Below the pieces are notes generated by a model. It saw nothing but the letters and a program-made list of their open reading frames with translations. It was not told the origin of the DNA and did no database searches. Of a DNA stretch of 5,684 nucleotides, positions 3,570-5,684 are shown piece after piece. The stretch's first letter is position 1. Each line of letters opens with the position of its first letter. This stretch comes from a bacterium (GTDB taxonomy: Bacteria > Planctomycetota > J058 > JAJDCP01), in contig JAUIEM010000512.1 of the NCBI GenBank assembly GCA_030428695.1, positions 1 through 5,684 of the forward strand, in the 5' to 3' direction. The position numbers and the translations under genes are program-made.

Positions 3570-5684
3570 CTACTCCCCCGCCGCGCGGATCGCCTCGAGC
3601 AGCGCGTGGGCTTCCTCCGGCCAGGGCTGCTCCAGGGCGTCGAGCCAGCGCTCCGCGGCCCTCCGCCGTGCCACTGCCTCTTCCCCCTCGCAGGCCGCGC
3701 TCGCGCGCAGCTCGATACCGGCGAGGGCGAGCAGGAAGTCCGGTGCCGGGACCTGGGCGACGAGCTGCTCGAGGATGTTGCGGGCGTGGGCGAAGGCGCG
3801 CCCCGCCGCCGCGGGATCCTCGCGCAGGCGCTCGCAGTCGCCGACCAGGGCGTGCAGCTCGGCGACGAAGGACCAGGCGTCGCCGGTCGGGCTCTGCTGT
3901 GCCCATCGACGTCCCGCCACCAGCCCGCGCTCGAGCAGGCCGGCGGCGTCCCCCAGTTGGTAGCGGCCGAGGGCGAGCCGTGCGGCGTTGCCGGCGGCCC
4001 AGGCCCAGTGGCGCAGCTCTTCGCGGGTCGGCGGCTCGGAGAGGCTCCGCTCCCGCGCGTCGAGCGCCGCCTCGAAGGCCTCGCCGGCGATGGCGAGGGC
4101 GCCTTCGGCTTCGGCGAGGAAGGCCCGTCGCTCGCAGACCAGCGCATAGGGAGCGAGCAACGCGCGGTCCTCCGGACGCTCGACGAGCAGCGCGGCGAAC
4201 AGCTCCGCGGCGTCGGCCAGGCCGGCGCGGGCCGCGGCAGGGTCGCCGCACAGCTCGGCGCAGAAGGCGAGCCGCGCCAGGCACAGGGCGTGCTCGAGGT
4301 CCCAGCCGTTGCGCCCGGACTCGAGCTCGCACAGGGTGGCGATCGGCGTCAGGGCCTCGGCGTAGGCGGCCCGCGCGGCGGCGAAATCCTCGGCCTCGAG
4401 ATGCAGCTCGCCCGCCCGCCAGGCGATGCTGTGCTCGAGGTAGAGCAGCTCCGCGGCGGGCGTGTCGGCGCGGGCCGCGAGGATGGCCCGGGCGCGCTCG
4501 ACCGCGGCCAACCCCTCCGCGATCCTGCCCTGGCGTTCGCGCAGGCCCGCGAGGGCGAGCCAGTAGCTCGCGTGGACCTGGTCGATGCGCGGCAGGGAAG
4601 CGCCCGCGGCCAGCATCCGCTCGAGCGCCGCGGCGGCCCGCTCCTCGGCGTAGGCGCGCAGCTCCGGGTCCTCCTCCGCCGCCTCGGCGACGGCGAGGCC
4701 GGCCTGCCACAGCTCCTGGGCCAGCGCGGGCTCGAGCCCGGCGCCCTCGCCCTGGTCGAGCGCCTCGAGCCCGTAGCGCAGGGCCTGGTCCCGCCGGCCG
4801 AGGGCCACGCTGAGCCGCGCCAGGGTCGCGTAGGAAGCGAGCAGCGCGTCGCCGTCATCGCCGCTCGCCCCCTGGACCTCGAGCAGCGCGACGCGGCTGC
4901 GCGTCTCCTCCCAGGCGGGCTCGAGCTCTCCCGCCCACTCGGCCTGCTCGGCCGCCGCCTGGTGCACCTGCGCGAGCAGGGTCGCGCGGTCGGGCAGCGC
5001 GGGTGGGAGGCTCCGGGCGACCGCCAACGCGCGCCCGACATCCGCCCCCGCCGCGGCGAGCTGGCCGACCCTGCGGGCGGCGGTGGCGCGCAGCAGCAGC
5101 GCGCGGCAGCGGATGCGGGAGAGCGCCTCGCTGTCGTGCTCGCCGGGCAGCTCCTCGAGCAGCTCCAGGGACCAGCCCGCGTCCTCGGCCGCCCTGCCGA
5201 GCTGGCCCGCATCCAGCCGTCGGCCGGCCCGCTCGACGGCGAAGCGGGCGAGCAGCGGTCGCACCTCCGGGGCGAGCTCGGCGGCCCCGAGCCGGAGCGC
5301 GTGAAGCATTTCCGCCGCGGCGAGCTCCGCCTCGGCGTCCTTGGGCTGCTCGAGGCGGGTGTGGACCGCGGCGAGCTGGGCATGGAGCAGCAGCCGCTCG
5401 GCGTCGACGGTCTGCGCCGGGCGGAAGCCCGCGGGCAGCCCCTCGAGCGCGGCGCGCGCGGTGCGCAGGGCGGCCAGGGCGCGCGCCGGGGCGTGCTCCC
5501 GGACGGTCCAGGCCAGCCGCGAGGCGGCCTCGAAGCGCAGCCAGCCGGCGGGGGCTCCCGGCTCGTCCGCGAGCGCGGCCAGGCACGCCCGGAAGGCTTC
5601 CTCCGCGCCGTCCGTGTCCCGCTGGCGGAAGGCGAGCTCCCCGGCGAGCAGCGCGCGCCGCCCCCGCAGCACGACGGCATCCGC
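3570..5684 (-). CDS. Large TPR-repeat protein, N-terminus beyond window
   Basis: The frame stays open to the window edge, so 704 residues are visible and the start is not; the GTG at 5670-5672 is probably internal. The protein is nearly all alpha-helical and rich in Ala, Leu, Glu and Arg. It shows repeating TPR-like helix pairs of about 34-44 residues with the expected small residues and an A.AAY/F.EAL pattern. The clearest are at visible residues 284-315, 371-404, 417-451, 465-499, 513-547, 561-596 and 605-644. TPR arrays bind partner proteins. In GC-rich bacteria with complex signalling, such degenerate C-terminal arrays often follow a Ser/Thr kinase, cyclase or ATPase domain, and the missing N-terminus may carry one; that is inference. 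There is one lysine in the visible part (residue 115). The gene ends at TAG 3570-3572. The same-strand 413-residue gene lies downstream, perhaps partly co-transcribed. Confidence 0.8.
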   Translation of the reverse strand, partial: ADAVVLRGRRALLAGELAFRQRDTDGAEEAFRACLAALADEPGAPAGWLRFEAASRLAWTVREHAPARALAALRTARAALEGLPAGFRPAQTVDAERLLLHAQLAAVHTRLEQPKDAEAELAAAEMLHALRLGAAELAPEVRPLLARFAVERAGRRLDAGQLGRAAEDAGWSLELLEELPGEHDSEALSRIRCRALLLRATAARRVGQLAAAGADVGRALAVARSLPPALPDRATLLAQVHQAAAEQAEWAGELEPAWEETRSRVALLEVQGASGDDGDALLASYATLARLSVALGRRDQALRYGLEALDQGEGAGLEPALAQELWQAGLAVAEAAEEDPELRAYAEERAAAALERMLAAGASLPRIDQVHASYWLALAGLRERQGRIAEGLAAVERARAILAARADTPAAELLYLEHSIAWRAGELHLEAEDFAAARAAYAEALTPIATLCELESGRNGWDLEHALCLARLAFCAELCGDPAAARAGLADAAELFAALLVERPEDRALLAPYALVCERRAFLAEAEGALAIAGEAFEAALDARERSLSEPPTREELRHWAWAAGNAARLALGRYQLGDAAGLLERGLVAGRRWAQQSPTGDAWSFVAELHALVGDCERLREDPAAAGRAFAHARNILEQLVAQVPAPDFLLALAGIELRASAACEGEEAVARRRAAERWLDALEQPWPEEAHALLEAIRAAGE

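Noticed and set aside
2554..3963. Plus-strand 469-residue open frame opposite the 413-aa gene and the TPR gene
   Set aside because: It is an antisense shadow. Leu/Asp/Glu-rich low-complexity translation results from GC-rich codons on the other strand. It spans two unrelated minus-strand genes and their control region and has no ribosome site.
3460..4710. N-terminal extension of the 413-aa protein to 830 residues
   Set aside because: The extension is Arg/Gly/Ala noise in the wrong frame of the TPR gene. A full AGGAGG site and an ATG at 3459 mark the true start.
3275..4813. Plus-strand 512-residue open frame
   Set aside because: The Arg/Pro/Ala-only translation is typical of a wrong frame in GC-rich DNA and lies opposite the TPR gene.

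Overview
This is a strongly GC-rich bacterial stretch with G/C-ending codons and tightly packed genes. The gene types are a crotonase-fold enzyme, a PilZ protein with a lengthened tail, a zinc-ribbon/EI24 membrane protein and a very long Ala/Glu/Arg-rich TPR protein. These fit a Gram-negative lineage with large genomes, such as Myxococcota or a related 'deltaproteobacterial' or Acidobacteriota group. That placement is inferred from gene style only; no rRNA or other marker is present.

Layout. Only the leftmost gene is on the + strand: the last 59 codons of a probable enoyl-CoA hydratase/isomerase family protein (1-182). It converges, 13 bp apart, on a minus-strand operon of three genes read from right to left. 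These are a four-cysteine zinc-ribbon plus EI24/CysZ-type membrane protein (667-1533), a 41-residue single-span membrane protein (545-670) that starts inside its neighbour's stop codon (GTGA overlap), and a PilZ-domain protein (196-543) that starts 1 nt after the small protein's stop. A reasonable sigma70-type promoter (TTGGCG-18-TACAAT) precedes the operon.

The middle (1587-2217) is poorly understood. It holds two tiny minus-strand reading frames joined by an ATGA overlap (1737-2006 and 1597-1740). They may be a real small-gene pair, or one gene broken by a frameshift; the first contains a sequence resembling the start of a protein-kinase glycine loop. The rest of this region is a gene-free stretch with GC-rich hairpins.

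The right half holds two minus-strand genes. A large TPR-repeat protein (3570 to beyond the window edge) has 704 residues visible and only one lysine. Downstream of it is a 413-residue protein of unrecognised family (2218-3459). It has about 300 residues of lysine-rich amphipathic helix with two Gly-rich hydrophobic stretches, then a small C-terminal domain that looks like beta structure. The 110-bp gap between them carries a perfect 7-bp hairpin, a tandem 8-bp repeat (GGGGTACA) and a candidate promoter, so the 413-residue gene probably has its own control. This protein and the mini-gene in the PilZ operon are the most interesting items. No mobile element, CRISPR array, tRNA or rRNA is visible.
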